Under the pieces are notes generated by a model. The model searched no databases. It was not told the DNA's origin and worked only from the letters and a program-made list of their open reading frames with translations. Shown here in pieces: positions 8,770 to 19,456 of a DNA stretch of 64,000 nt. Numbering within the stretch: position 1 is the stretch's first letter; each line of letters begins with the position of its first letter. The DNA comes from Volucribacter psittacicida (lineage in GTDB: Bacteria > Pseudomonadota > Gammaproteobacteria > Enterobacterales > Pasteurellaceae). The DNA lies in contig NZ_SMFT01000002.1 of assembly GCF_004339025.1 (NCBI RefSeq), forward strand, positions 648,835 through 712,834, in the 5' to 3' direction. A program made the translations under genes and the position numbers.

Positions 8770-9240
8770 GTGAATTTAAATGCAACATTAATTTGGCAAA
8801 CAGTCGCTTTTGTCTTATTCGTACTTTTTTGTATGAAATACGTTTGGCCACCAATTATTAAAGCTATTGAAGAACGTCAGGCAAAAATTGCTGATGCTTT
8901 AGCTTCTGCGGAAGCGGCTAAAAAAGAACAAGCTGATAGCAAAAAATTGGTTGAACAAGAATTAGCTCAAGCGAAAACCCAAGCTCAAGAGATTGTTGAT
9001 TTAGCCAATAAACGCCGTAATGAAATTTTAGAGGAAGTCAAAGCGGAAGCTGAGCAACTTAAAGCTAAAATTATTGCACAAGGTTACGCTGAGGTTGAAT
9101 CTGAGCGTAAGCGAGTACAAGAAGAATTACGCGTTAAAGTGGCTTCTTTAGCTGTCGCGGGTGCAGAAAAAATTGTTGGTCGCACCATTGATGAAGCGGC
9201 AAATAATGACATTATTGATAAACTTGTTGCGGATTTATAG
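8770..9240 (+). CDS. atpF: F0F1 ATP synthase subunit b
   Basis: This 156-residue protein, the same length as E. coli b, has one N-terminal membrane helix (about 5-25) and a long charged coiled coil forming the peripheral stalk. The start is GTG with a very strong Shine-Dalgarno sequence (GAGGAGGT), giving [10 protein letters not shown]. Confidence 0.97.
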   Translation: MNLNATLIWQTVAFVLFVLFCMKYVWPPIIKAIEERQAKIADALASAEAAKKEQADSKKLVEQELAQAKTQAQEIVDLANKRRNEILEEVKAEAEQLKAKIIAQGYAEVESERKRVQEELRVKVASLAVAGAEKIVGRTIDEAANNDIIDKLVADL

Positions 9241-9252
9241 AAGGAAAAGCCT

Positions 9253-9786
9253 ATGTCGGAATTAACAACTATAGCTCGTCCTTATGCAAAAGCGGTGTTT
9301 GATTTTGCCCTTGAAAAGCAAACATTGGAAAAATGGACAGTGATGTTGAATTTTATGGCCGAATTGGTTAAACAACCTGAACTGCAATTACTTTTATCTG
9401 GTGTAAATTCTGCCCAAAAAACAGCAGAAACCTTGATCAATCTTTGTGATGATCAGCTTGATCAATATGGACAAAACCTTATTCAGTTAATGGCTGAAAA
9501 TCATCGTTTAATGTTACTTCCTACCGTATTTCAGCAATTCTTATCTTATGTGGCTGAATATCAATCTATTAAAGAAGTAAAAGTCATTTCTGCTCAACCA
9601 TTAACCCAAGCTCAACAACAAAAAATTGCTCAAGCAATGGAAAAGAAACTGGCGGCTAAAGTGAAATTAAATTGTAGCGTAGATAAGGAATTAATCGCTG
9701 GGGCGATTATTCGTACGGATGATATGGTGATTGATGGCAGTAGCCGAGGTCAATTAAACCGTCTGGCAAATGCGTTGCAATTATAA
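9253..9786 (+). CDS. atpH: F0F1 ATP synthase subunit delta
   Basis: This 177-residue protein matches the E. coli delta length. The N-terminal [12 protein letters not shown] motif and the C-terminal element [20 protein letters not shown] are characteristic. It connects the stalk b subunits to the top of the alpha3beta3 head. It lies 12 bp after atpF and 12 bp before atpA. Confidence 0.97.
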   Translation: MSELTTIARPYAKAVFDFALEKQTLEKWTVMLNFMAELVKQPELQLLLSGVNSAQKTAETLINLCDDQLDQYGQNLIQLMAENHRLMLLPTVFQQFLSYVAEYQSIKEVKVISAQPLTQAQQQKIAQAMEKKLAAKVKLNCSVDKELIAGAIIRTDDMVIDGSSRGQLNRLANALQL

Positions 9787-9798
9787 GAGGAACAAAAA

Positions 9799-11340
9799 AT
9801 GCAACTCAATTCAACAGAAATTAGTGAACTGATTAAAAAACGAATTGCCCAATTTGATATTGAGAATGAACCTCGCAATACAGGGACAATCGTTTCAGTG
9901 AGCGATGGAATTATTCATATCCATGGCTTAAGTGATGTAATGCAAGGCGAAATGATTGCATTACCGGGAAATAAATATGCAATAGCTTTAAACTTAGAGC
10001 GTGATTCCGTTGGTGCTGTGGTGATGGGGCCTTATACGGATTTAGCTGAAGGTATGGAAGTACAATGTACTGGCCGTATTCTTGAAGTGCCTGTCGGTCG
10101 AGGTTTGTTAGGGCGTGTGGTAAATACCTTAGGACAACCTATAGATGGTAAAGGTGAAATTGAAAATGATGGTTTTTCACCTATTGAAGTGATTGCACCA
10201 GGGGTTATTGATCGTAAATCGGTAGATCAACCTGTACAAACAGGGTATAAAGCAGTGGATTCTATGGTGCCAATTGGACGTGGTCAACGTGAGTTAATTA
10301 TCGGTGACCGTCAAACAGGGAAAACCGCTTTAGCCATTGATGCAATTATTAATCAAAAAGACTCTGGCATTAAATGTATTTATGTGGCTATTGGACAAAA
10401 GGCTTCTACTATTGCTAATGTAGTGCGTAAATTAGAAGAACATGGTGCATTACAAAATACCATTGTGGTAGTGGCTTCTGCCTCTGAATCTGCGGCGTTA
10501 CAATATTTAGCCCCTTATGCGGGTTGTGCTATGGGCGAATATTTCCGTGATCGCGGTGAAGATGCGTTAATTGTTTATGATGATTTATCTAAACAGGCTG
10601 TGGCTTATCGTCAAATTTCGCTTTTATTGCGTCGTCCACCAGGTCGTGAAGCATTCCCAGGCGATGTATTCTATTTACACTCTCGTTTATTAGAGCGTGC
10701 TTCTCGTGTGAATGAAGATTATGTTGAGCGTTTTACCCAAGGTAAAGTAACAGGTAAAACAGGATCATTAACTGCACTACCTATTATTGAAACCCAAGCG
10801 GGGGACGTTTCTGCTTTCGTACCAACTAACGTGATTTCGATTACTGATGGACAAATTTTCCTTGAATCTAATTTGTTTAACTCGGGGATTCGTCCTGCGG
10901 TAAACCCAGGTATTTCGGTTTCTCGGGTAGGTGGTGCCGCACAAACAAAAGTAATAAAAAAATTAGCTGGGGGTATTCGTACCGCATTAGCACAATATCG
11001 TGAACTTGCGGCTTTTGCTCAGTTTGCTTCAGATCTTGATGATGCAACGCGTAAACAGTTATCTCATGGACAAAAAGTAACAGAATTATTGAAACAAAAA
11101 CAATATTCTCCACTTTCTGTGGCACAACAAGCATTAGTATTATTTGCTGTTGAGTTTGGCTATCTTGATGATGTTGAATTAGATCGCATTGCTTCTTTTG
11201 AGCAGAATTTATTAGAATTTGCTCAGGCAAATTATGCTGAATTTATGGCTGAATTAACCCAAACTGGTAATTATAATGATGAAATCAAAAATACTTTACA
11301 AGGTATTTTAGATAAATTCAAAACAAGCAGTTCTTGGTAA
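9799..11340 (+). CDS. atpA: F0F1 ATP synthase subunit alpha
   Basis: This 513-residue subunit, the same length as in E. coli, binds nucleotide at the non-catalytic sites. The Walker A motif GDRQTGKT is at about residues 169-176, and the alpha signature [17 protein letters not shown] is near 360-377. It has a clear Shine-Dalgarno sequence (AGAGGAAC). Confidence 0.98.
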   Translation: MQLNSTEISELIKKRIAQFDIENEPRNTGTIVSVSDGIIHIHGLSDVMQGEMIALPGNKYAIALNLERDSVGAVVMGPYTDLAEGMEVQCTGRILEVPVGRGLLGRVVNTLGQPIDGKGEIENDGFSPIEVIAPGVIDRKSVDQPVQTGYKAVDSMVPIGRGQRELIIGDRQTGKTALAIDAIINQKDSGIKCIYVAIGQKASTIANVVRKLEEHGALQNTIVVVASASESAALQYLAPYAGCAMGEYFRDRGEDALIVYDDLSKQAVAYRQISLLLRRPPGREAFPGDVFYLHSRLLERASRVNEDYVERFTQGKVTGKTGSLTALPIIETQAGDVSAFVPTNVISITDGQIFLESNLFNSGIRPAVNPGISVSRVGGAAQTKVIKKLAGGIRTALAQYRELAAFAQFASDLDDATRKQLSHGQKVTELLKQKQYSPLSVAQQALVLFAVEFGYLDDVELDRIASFEQNLLEFAQANYAEFMAELTQTGNYNDEIKNTLQGILDKFKTSSSW

Positions 11341-11361
11341 TTCAACTAACGGAGAAAGAAA

Positions 11362-13624
<2,263 letters not shown>

Positions 13625-13664
13625 TCACTTCAAGTGTTAAATAGAAAACTTGAAGGAGAATAAA

Positions 13665-14093
13665 ATGACAACAGTAACATTAACAGTAGTCAGTGCAGAA
13701 CAAAGCATTTTTAGCGGAGAAGTAAAACGTATTCAGGTAACGGGAAGTGAAGGGGAATTAGGTATTTTACCTGGGCATATTCCTTTACTTACCGCAATAA
13801 AACCGGGTATTGTTAAGATTGTACTTGAGAATGACCAAGAAGAAGTTATCTATGTTTCTGGTGGTTTTTTAGAAGTACAACCCAATGTTGTTACCGTACT
13901 TGCTGATGTGGCTATTCGAGGAAAAGAGCTTGATGGTGATCGTATTTTAGAGGCTAAACGTAAAGCCGAACAAAATATTGTTGCTGCAGCAAAAGATGCA
14001 AATTATGAAATCCTTGCCTCTAAACTATCCAAAGAATTAGCAAAATTACGCGCTTACGAACTTACCGAAAAACTGGTTAAAAATAAACGTTAA
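13665..14093 (+). CDS. atpC: F0F1 ATP synthase subunit epsilon
   Basis: This 142-residue subunit (E. coli 139) has an N-terminal beta-sandwich ([34 protein letters not shown]) and a C-terminal two-helix hairpin that can inhibit the enzyme. The start at 13665 (MTTVTLTV) follows GAAGGAGAA; an upstream TTG at 13650 is not needed. It is the last gene of the operon, ending in a strong terminator. Confidence 0.96.
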   Translation: MTTVTLTVVSAEQSIFSGEVKRIQVTGSEGELGILPGHIPLLTAIKPGIVKIVLENDQEEVIYVSGGFLEVQPNVVTVLADVAIRGKELDGDRILEAKRKAEQNIVAAAKDANYEILASKLSKELAKLRAYELTEKLVKNKR

Positions 14094-14100
14094 TTCTAAA

Positions 14101-14127
14101 AAAACCACCGAAAGGTGGTTTTTTCTT
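14101..14127 (+). terminator. Rho-independent terminator of the atp operon
   Basis: AACCACC (14103-14109), a GAAA tetraloop (14110-14113) and GGTGGTT (14114-14120) are followed by TTTTCTT. It starts 10 bp after the atpC stop. Confidence 0.92.
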
Positions 14128-14181
14128 ATGGTAAATATAATGATTTTATTCGGTGTAATATCAATATGTGGGGAAATTATC

Positions 14182-14276
14182 TGGCGGAAGGCCATGGGAG
14201 TTGAACCCACCCAAGACTGCTGGCAGCCTTAACAGGATTTGAAGTCCTGCCGCATCACCGGATACGACGACCTTCC
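14182..14276 (-). tRNA. selC: tRNA-Sec (UCA anticodon)
   Basis: Read on the minus strand, the 95-nt molecule begins GGAAGGTCGTCGTATCCGG and ends with an encoded CCA. The anticodon loop is CTTCAAA, giving anticodon UCA that reads UGA. The long acceptor/T-arm geometry, the long variable arm and the total of 95 nt match E. coli selC. The T-loop GGTTCAACTCC is present. It lies between the atp operon and selA on the opposite strand to both, so the machinery for selenocysteine (selC, selA, selB) is clustered. Confidence 0.95.
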
Positions 14277-14367
14277 TTTTAACGAACTTGTGAACTTTAA
14301 CTGAAAAAAAGGTAACTTGCAATAAAATCTCGGCGTATATTGGTAATCAGTCCATTTGGGCTTATTA

Positions 14368-14480
14368 TATAGTTGTCCCATTTTAGAAATGATATTGCGT
14401 TGGTACGTCTCGCTGTACTATTTGTACTGTCTTCGACATACCGCCTTGTCTCATTTTAAATTGAAATGACTAATAGTCGC
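14368..14480. repeat. Correia-like palindromic intergenic repeat, full-length copy 1
   Basis: This ~110-bp element between selC and selA starts TATAGTTGTCCCATTTTA and ends with TTTTAAATTGAAATGACTA, which are imperfect terminal inverted repeats. The core contains GCGTTGGTACGTCTCGC, GTACTATTTGTACTGTCT (14415-14432) and ACCGCCTTGTCT. It has no coding capacity. The core closely resembles the neisserial Correia element as I remember it. Related copies occur at 39683, 51891, 56748 and 62035, and shorter derivatives elsewhere in the window. Confidence 0.75.
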
Positions 14481-14507
14481 CCTATTTGAAAATAAAAAAG
14501 GATAACA

Positions 14508-15893
14508 ATGAAAAAATTGTTTCAACATTTACCCTCGGTGGATAAGTTATTAAAAACCACAAGAGGACAGCAACTTAATGAACAATTTGGGCATAGTGCT
14601 ATGGTGCGTGTTTGCCGAGAATTATTGCAACAAGCACGACAACAAATAAAATTTTCGCAAAAGCTACCGCACTTTTGTGCTGATGAGCAAGTATTCTTAC
14701 AGGCAGTGGCAGATAAATTGCAACACAGTCAGCAAGTTAAAATCCAAGTCGTGCATAATCTCACAGGGACGGTATTACATACCAATTTAGGGCGGGCATT
14801 ATGGTCAGAAGCAGCACAGCAGGCAGGGCTTAATGCGATGCGTAATAATGTGGCGCTGGAATATGATTTGCAAGCAGGGCAACGTAGTCATCGTGATAAT
14901 TATATTAGTGAGTTACTTTGTCAGCTTACGGGAGCAGAAGCGGCTTGTGTAGTGAATAATAATGCAGCGGCAGTGTTGCTGATGTTAGCCGTATTAGGGA
15001 AGGACAAGCAGGTCATTATCTCTCGAGGTGAGTTGATTGAAATTGGTGGGGCATTTCGTATCCCTGATATTATGCAACAGGCAGGTTGTCAGTTACGGGA
15101 AGTAGGGACAACCAACCGCACTCACTTAAGTGATTATGCAAAAGCTATCAATGAGGATACCGCTTTGTTGATGAAAGTCCATAGTAGCAATTATCAAATT
15201 TGTGGTTTTACGGCGGCGGTCGATGAACAGCAATTAGTGGCATTGGCTAAATCCTATAATTTGCCCGTTATCAGTGATTTAGGCAGTGGGGCATTGATCG
15301 ATTTACGTCAATATGGTTTACCTTATGAACCTACAGTGCAAGAAAAAATTGCCCAAGGGGTTGATTTAGTGAGTTTTTCTGGGGATAAATTATTAGGTGG
15401 TGTTCAAGCGGGAATTATTGTGGGCAAGAAAGCCTTGATTGATCAATTACAGGCACATCCGCTTAAACGTGTATTGCGTTGCGATAAAGTGATTTTGGCA
15501 GGATTAGAAGCCACCTTAAGACTTTATTTACAACCAGAAAAATTATTGGAAAGGTTACCAACTTTAACCCGATTAACGGTATCTGACCAATTATTAAACG
15601 AACAAGCACAACAGTTAAAAGTGCGGTTAGAAAAACAATTAAATTCTGAATATTCATTAAATATTGAACCAAATTCAGCCCAAATCGGCAGTGGTTCGCA
15701 GCCAATGGCACGCATTCCTTCTGTGGCGGTAACCATTCAAGGCAAACATTTAACACATCTAATGGCACATTTTAAATCTTTACCCGAGCCGATTATTGGT
15801 CGCTTAGAACAAGATAAAATTTGGCTTGATCTGCGTAGCGTGGCAGATTTGCAAGGATTATTAAATAGCGTTGAAAACATAAATATAAATTAG
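14508..15893 (+). CDS. selA: L-seryl-tRNA(Sec) selenium transferase
   Basis: This 461-residue PLP enzyme (E. coli 463) converts seryl-tRNA(Sec) to selenocysteyl-tRNA(Sec) using selenophosphate. The PLP lysine is K294 in [14 protein letters not shown]. The family motifs [15 protein letters not shown] and [13 protein letters not shown] are present. It lies 13 bp before selB, forming an operon, with selC close by on the other strand. No gene containing an in-frame UGA selenocysteine codon was recognised in the window; the clients must lie elsewhere. Confidence 0.97.
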   Translation: MKKLFQHLPSVDKLLKTTRGQQLNEQFGHSAMVRVCRELLQQARQQIKFSQKLPHFCADEQVFLQAVADKLQHSQQVKIQVVHNLTGTVLHTNLGRALWSEAAQQAGLNAMRNNVALEYDLQAGQRSHRDNYISELLCQLTGAEAACVVNNNAAAVLLMLAVLGKDKQVIISRGELIEIGGAFRIPDIMQQAGCQLREVGTTNRTHLSDYAKAINEDTALLMKVHSSNYQICGFTAAVDEQQLVALAKSYNLPVISDLGSGALIDLRQYGLPYEPTVQEKIAQGVDLVSFSGDKLLGGVQAGIIVGKKALIDQLQAHPLKRVLRCDKVILAGLEATLRLYLQPEKLLERLPTLTRLTVSDQLLNEQAQQLKVRLEKQLNSEYSLNIEPNSAQIGSGSQPMARIPSVAVTIQGKHLTHLMAHFKSLPEPIIGRLEQDKIWLDLRSVADLQGLLNSVENININ

Positions 15894-15906
15894 TGGGAAC
15901 AGTATA

Positions 15907-17763
15907 ATGATTATTGTTACTTCAGGTCATGTAGATCATGGTAAAACTGCATTATTACAAGCATTAACAGGCACAAATACCGCACATTTACCCGAAGAAA
16001 AAAAACGAGGAATGACCATCGATTTAGGTTATGCTTATTTGCCAGTGGCGGATAAGGTGCTTGGTTTTATTGATGTGCCGGGGCATGAAAAATTTCTGGC
16101 GAATATGTTGGCAGGACTAGGTGGCATTGATTATGCCATGCTAGTGGTGGCAAGCGATGAGGGGATTCAGCCACAAACCCAAGAACATCTTACCATTTTA
16201 ACTTTATTGCAAATTGAGCAAATTATGGTGGTGATTAGCAAAGCGGATCGTGCTGATGATAATCAAATCGCACAATTAAAAAACCAATTAAAGCAAAATT
16301 ACCCTGTTTTAGCCCATAGCCCCATTTTTGTTACCTCAGCTCACACAGGACAAGGCATTGCTCAACTGAGAGATTATTTACAACATCTTTCTTACCAAGG
16401 GCAAATTGAGAAACCTTTTCGTTACGCCATTGATCGTGTATTTAGCCTCAAAGGGGCAGGAACAGTGGTAACAGGAACAGCTTTTGCGGGGAGCGTATCG
16501 GTTAATGATGAACTTTATCTTTCTACTGGACAAAAAATAAGAATAAAAAATATTCACGCCCAAAATCAACCGAGCCAACAAGGATTGGCAGGACAACGTT
16601 TAGCTTTAAATCTCCATATTGATTTAGATCGCTACCCTATTCAGCGTGGCGACTGGTTATTTTGCCGCCCTGGCTCAGCGACGGAACGTATTACAATTTG
16701 GCTTAATAGCCAAGAGAATTTAACAGAAAGCCAACCTGTGCATCTTTATCATGCGGCAACCAAAACCACCGCCCGTTTAAATTTATTAACCCACAAACAA
16801 CTCAGCAGCCAACAACAGGGCTTAGCAGAATTAATCCTCGATACCCCTTTATTTTTAGCCTATGGCGATAAATTAATTTTGCGTAGTGGGGATGCCAAAA
16901 AAGTGATTGCAGGGGCAAAAGTCGTGGAAATTGATTCGCCTAAACGTTATAAACGACAAGAAGAGCGGTTGAATTATTTAAAATTTTTAATTCAAGCAGC
17001 GAACGCCGCACAACGAATAGGGTTATATTTACAATCTCAAGCACGTTCTTTTCAACAGCTTTGTTGGATTGAACAATTAACCACACAACAATTACAACAG
17101 ATTTTACAGCAAAACGGCGATATACATTTTCAAGATTGGTGTTTTAATTCACATTTTATGCAACAACAAAAAACGCATTTGCTTAATGCCTTACAAAATT
17201 ATCATCAACAACACCCAGATCAACTTGGGCTAGGCAAAGCACGCCTCTATCGCATTGCCTGTTTAGGACAGCCAGAAAAATTAATTTATCATTTTATTGA
17301 GCAAATGTTACAACAAGGTCAGCTCCAACAACATCGAGGTTGGCTACATTTGCCCGAACACAAATTGCAATTTTCCCCCGATGAATACCAATTATGGCAG
17401 CAAGTATTTCAATTATTTGAGGAAAAAGAAGGGCAGGCATTATGGGTAAGAGAAGTTGCAACGAAATTAGCCATAGAAGAAACCCAAATGCGAAATTTTA
17501 TGTATAAAGCAGGAAAATTGGGTTATTTAACCGCCGTCGTCAAAGACCGTTTTTTTCTCACCGAACATATTTATTATTATGCTGGTTTTATTAAACAAAT
17601 TATTGCTGAACAGGGCAGTATTAGTGTCAACCAGCTACGAGATAAGCTAGGCTTTGGGCGTAAATTAACCGTACAATTAATGGAATATTATGACCGAATC
17701 GGCTTTTTAAGACGCAAGGGCAATCAACATTTATTGCGTGATCAGGATATTTTTGATTTTTAA
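15907..17763 (+). CDS. selB: Selenocysteine-specific elongation factor SelB
   Basis: This 618-residue GTPase delivers Sec-tRNA(Sec) to the ribosome at UGA codons followed by a SECIS hairpin. The G motifs are GHVDHGKT (residues 7-14), DVPGHEKF (about 58-65) and SKAD. EF-Tu-like domains II and III follow, then C-terminal winged helices (about 370-618, for example QLRDKLGFGRKLTVQLMEYYDRIGFLRR) that bind the SECIS RNA. The stop codon abuts the stop of the convergent TetR gene. Confidence 0.97.
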   Translation: MIIVTSGHVDHGKTALLQALTGTNTAHLPEEKKRGMTIDLGYAYLPVADKVLGFIDVPGHEKFLANMLAGLGGIDYAMLVVASDEGIQPQTQEHLTILTLLQIEQIMVVISKADRADDNQIAQLKNQLKQNYPVLAHSPIFVTSAHTGQGIAQLRDYLQHLSYQGQIEKPFRYAIDRVFSLKGAGTVVTGTAFAGSVSVNDELYLSTGQKIRIKNIHAQNQPSQQGLAGQRLALNLHIDLDRYPIQRGDWLFCRPGSATERITIWLNSQENLTESQPVHLYHAATKTTARLNLLTHKQLSSQQQGLAELILDTPLFLAYGDKLILRSGDAKKVIAGAKVVEIDSPKRYKRQEERLNYLKFLIQAANAAQRIGLYLQSQARSFQQLCWIEQLTTQQLQQILQQNGDIHFQDWCFNSHFMQQQKTHLLNALQNYHQQHPDQLGLGKARLYRIACLGQPEKLIYHFIEQMLQQGQLQQHRGWLHLPEHKLQFSPDEYQLWQQVFQLFEEKEGQALWVREVATKLAIEETQMRNFMYKAGKLGYLTAVVKDRFFLTEHIYYYAGFIKQIIAEQGSISVNQLRDKLGFGRKLTVQLMEYYDRIGFLRRKGNQHLLRDQDIFDF

Positions 17764-18312
17764 TTATTCTAATAATCGATTAAAAACAAATTGTATATTC
17801 TTCAGTAATTCTGGTGGATAGGAAAGCGTATCTTGTTCAATAATATAATTTGTTACAGCCAACGAAATTGAGGCAAAAATATGAGCCTGAAAGGTAATAT
17901 TCGCATCATTAGGTTGGCTTTTTTTGTATTCCTCAATATATTTTTCTTTAATGATTTGATAAATATCCTGTTTTAGATGGATTTTAGGAGTATTAATTTT
18001 CCAAAGTAATTTAAGCTCTTGTCTAAAATTCGCAAGCACTGTAGCCATATATTGTGCAAATTCATAGGAAGAGGAAGAAAAACGTTTCTCTAATATGGGC
18101 AGAAATATTTGTTGTTTAAATTCATCGATGACTTGGGTTGCTAAGGCATTTTTATTGAGGTAATGCTTATAAAAGGTCGTACGATTAATTTCAGCTAAAT
18201 CAATAATATGTTGTACGGTAATATCCTCAAAGTTCTTTTTGTCTAATAGCTGACGAAAAGCATTTTTAATATTGCGTTGGGTTTTAATGATCCGAATATC
18301 CGTTTTTTCCAT
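17764..18312 (-). CDS. TetR-family transcriptional regulator
   Basis: This 182-residue regulator has an N-terminal helix-turn-helix (about residues 8-55: AFRQLLDKKNFEDITVQHIIDLAEINRTTFYKHY), which is a typical TetR DNA-binding domain, and a helical C-terminal ligand domain unlike well-known members. It is divergent from the HlyD/RbbA/YhhJ/outer-membrane-channel operon and probably represses it. The intergenic region has the palindrome TTGCTTAAGCAA as a candidate operator. Confidence 0.85.
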   Translation of the reverse strand: MEKTDIRIIKTQRNIKNAFRQLLDKKNFEDITVQHIIDLAEINRTTFYKHYLNKNALATQVIDEFKQQIFLPILEKRFSSSSYEFAQYMATVLANFRQELKLLWKINTPKIHLKQDIYQIIKEKYIEEYKKSQPNDANITFQAHIFASISLAVTNYIIEQDTLSYPPELLKNIQFVFNRLLE

Positions 18313-18362
18313 TTTTATTCCATTCTTTTAAAGTGAAATAACCAACATTTTAATTTATTTTG

Positions 18363-18374
18363 TTGCTTAAGCAA
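18363..18374. promoter_or_regulatory. Candidate TetR operator palindrome
   Basis: A perfect 12-bp palindrome TTGCTTAAGCAA lies 50 bp from the TetR start and 85 bp before the HlyD-family gene. Palindromes in this position are the usual binding sites of divergently encoded TetR repressors. Not proven. Confidence 0.4.
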
Positions 18375-18459
18375 TATTTTATTGTTTATTGATGATTGAA
18401 GATAAAAACAACATTATTTACACTGAATGAGATTTTTTATCTCTAAACAGGAAACGCTA

Positions 18460-19416
18460 ATGAAAAAACTCATTTTAATTGTGTTATTGGTGATAATTGG
18501 TGCTGGTGTCGTATATTGGTTAGTCAACCGTAATGCAGATGATTTACCCCCAGGCATTTCAGCTATGAACGGACGTTTAACCGTAGAACGTATTGATGTT
18601 GCAAGCCTTTATGCGGGGAGAGTGGAACAAGTTTATGTAGATGAGGGCGAGAATGTTGAGAAAGATCAGCCTTTGGTTCGCTTATCTGATAGTCAAGTGA
18701 TGGCAAAGTTGGCTCAGGCTCAAGCTGGGAAAAAACAAGCGGAGCAGGCGGTAGAAAGAGCCAACGCACAGGAGCTTGCTCGTCAGCAGCAGCTTGATGT
18801 GGCGAAGTTAGAATGGACGAATGCCCAACAATTACGCAAGGATAAATTAATTTCCAGTACGGAGTTAGAACGTCGTGAAGCAGCTTATCAAGCGGCACAG
18901 GCGGAACTCTCTGGGGCAAAGGCGGCGAAAGCTGAGGCGGAGGCTTATGTTTTACAAGCGCAGGCACAAATTGATGAGGTGGCGGATATTCATCAGGATT
19001 TGATCATTAAATCACCATTGGCGGGACGGGTTGAATATCGTTTAGTGGAAATGGGTAATGTGATTGGAGCAGGGGCGAAAGTGGTCAGCCTTTTAGATTT
19101 AGAAGATGTTTATATCAATATTTTCTTACCAGCTCCCATTTCTAATCAGGTCAAATTAAATGATGATGCACGTATTTTGGTGGACGGTATGGATAAAGCC
19201 TTTCCTGCTAAGGTGGTTTATGTGGCGGCTAATGCGCAATTTACGCCAAAATCCGTAGAAACGGCGGAAGAGCGGACAAAATTGATGTTTAAAATTAAAT
19301 TGCAAATTCCACGCGAGGTGGTGCAACAACATTCGTCTTTATTAAAAGGGGGAATGACGGCGATGGGCTATGTGAAGTATCAGGCTGAAGCGGAGTGGCC
19401 TGAAACATTGCGATAA
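18460..19416 (+). CDS. yhiI: HlyD-family membrane fusion protein (YhiI-like)
   Basis: This 318-residue periplasmic adaptor has one N-terminal membrane anchor (about residues 3-21), then biotinyl-lipoyl half motifs (GRVEQVYVDEGENVEKDQPLVRLSD and the partner near SPLAGRVEYRLVEMGNVIGAG) flanking an alanine/glutamine-rich coiled-coil hairpin (about 75-175). It would link the inner-membrane RbbA/YhhJ transporter to the outer-membrane channel encoded three genes downstream. ATG 18460 with AGGAAACG upstream is preferred to the upstream ATG at 18427. The gene order yhiI-rbbA-yhhJ is the same as in E. coli. Confidence 0.9.
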   Translation: MKKLILIVLLVIIGAGVVYWLVNRNADDLPPGISAMNGRLTVERIDVASLYAGRVEQVYVDEGENVEKDQPLVRLSDSQVMAKLAQAQAGKKQAEQAVERANAQELARQQQLDVAKLEWTNAQQLRKDKLISSTELERREAAYQAAQAELSGAKAAKAEAEAYVLQAQAQIDEVADIHQDLIIKSPLAGRVEYRLVEMGNVIGAGAKVVSLLDLEDVYINIFLPAPISNQVKLNDDARILVDGMDKAFPAKVVYVAANAQFTPKSVETAEERTKLMFKIKLQIPREVVQQHSSLLKGGMTAMGYVKYQAEAEWPETLR

Positions 19417-19456
19417 TGTGTTTAATCAATAAGCCTTTGAAAGAAGTAGGAAAGCG

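Noticed and set aside
14093..17763. A selenoprotein gene with in-frame UGA next to selAB
   Set aside because: No broken open frame joined by TGA with a following hairpin was found in this window; selA and selB themselves have no internal TGA.
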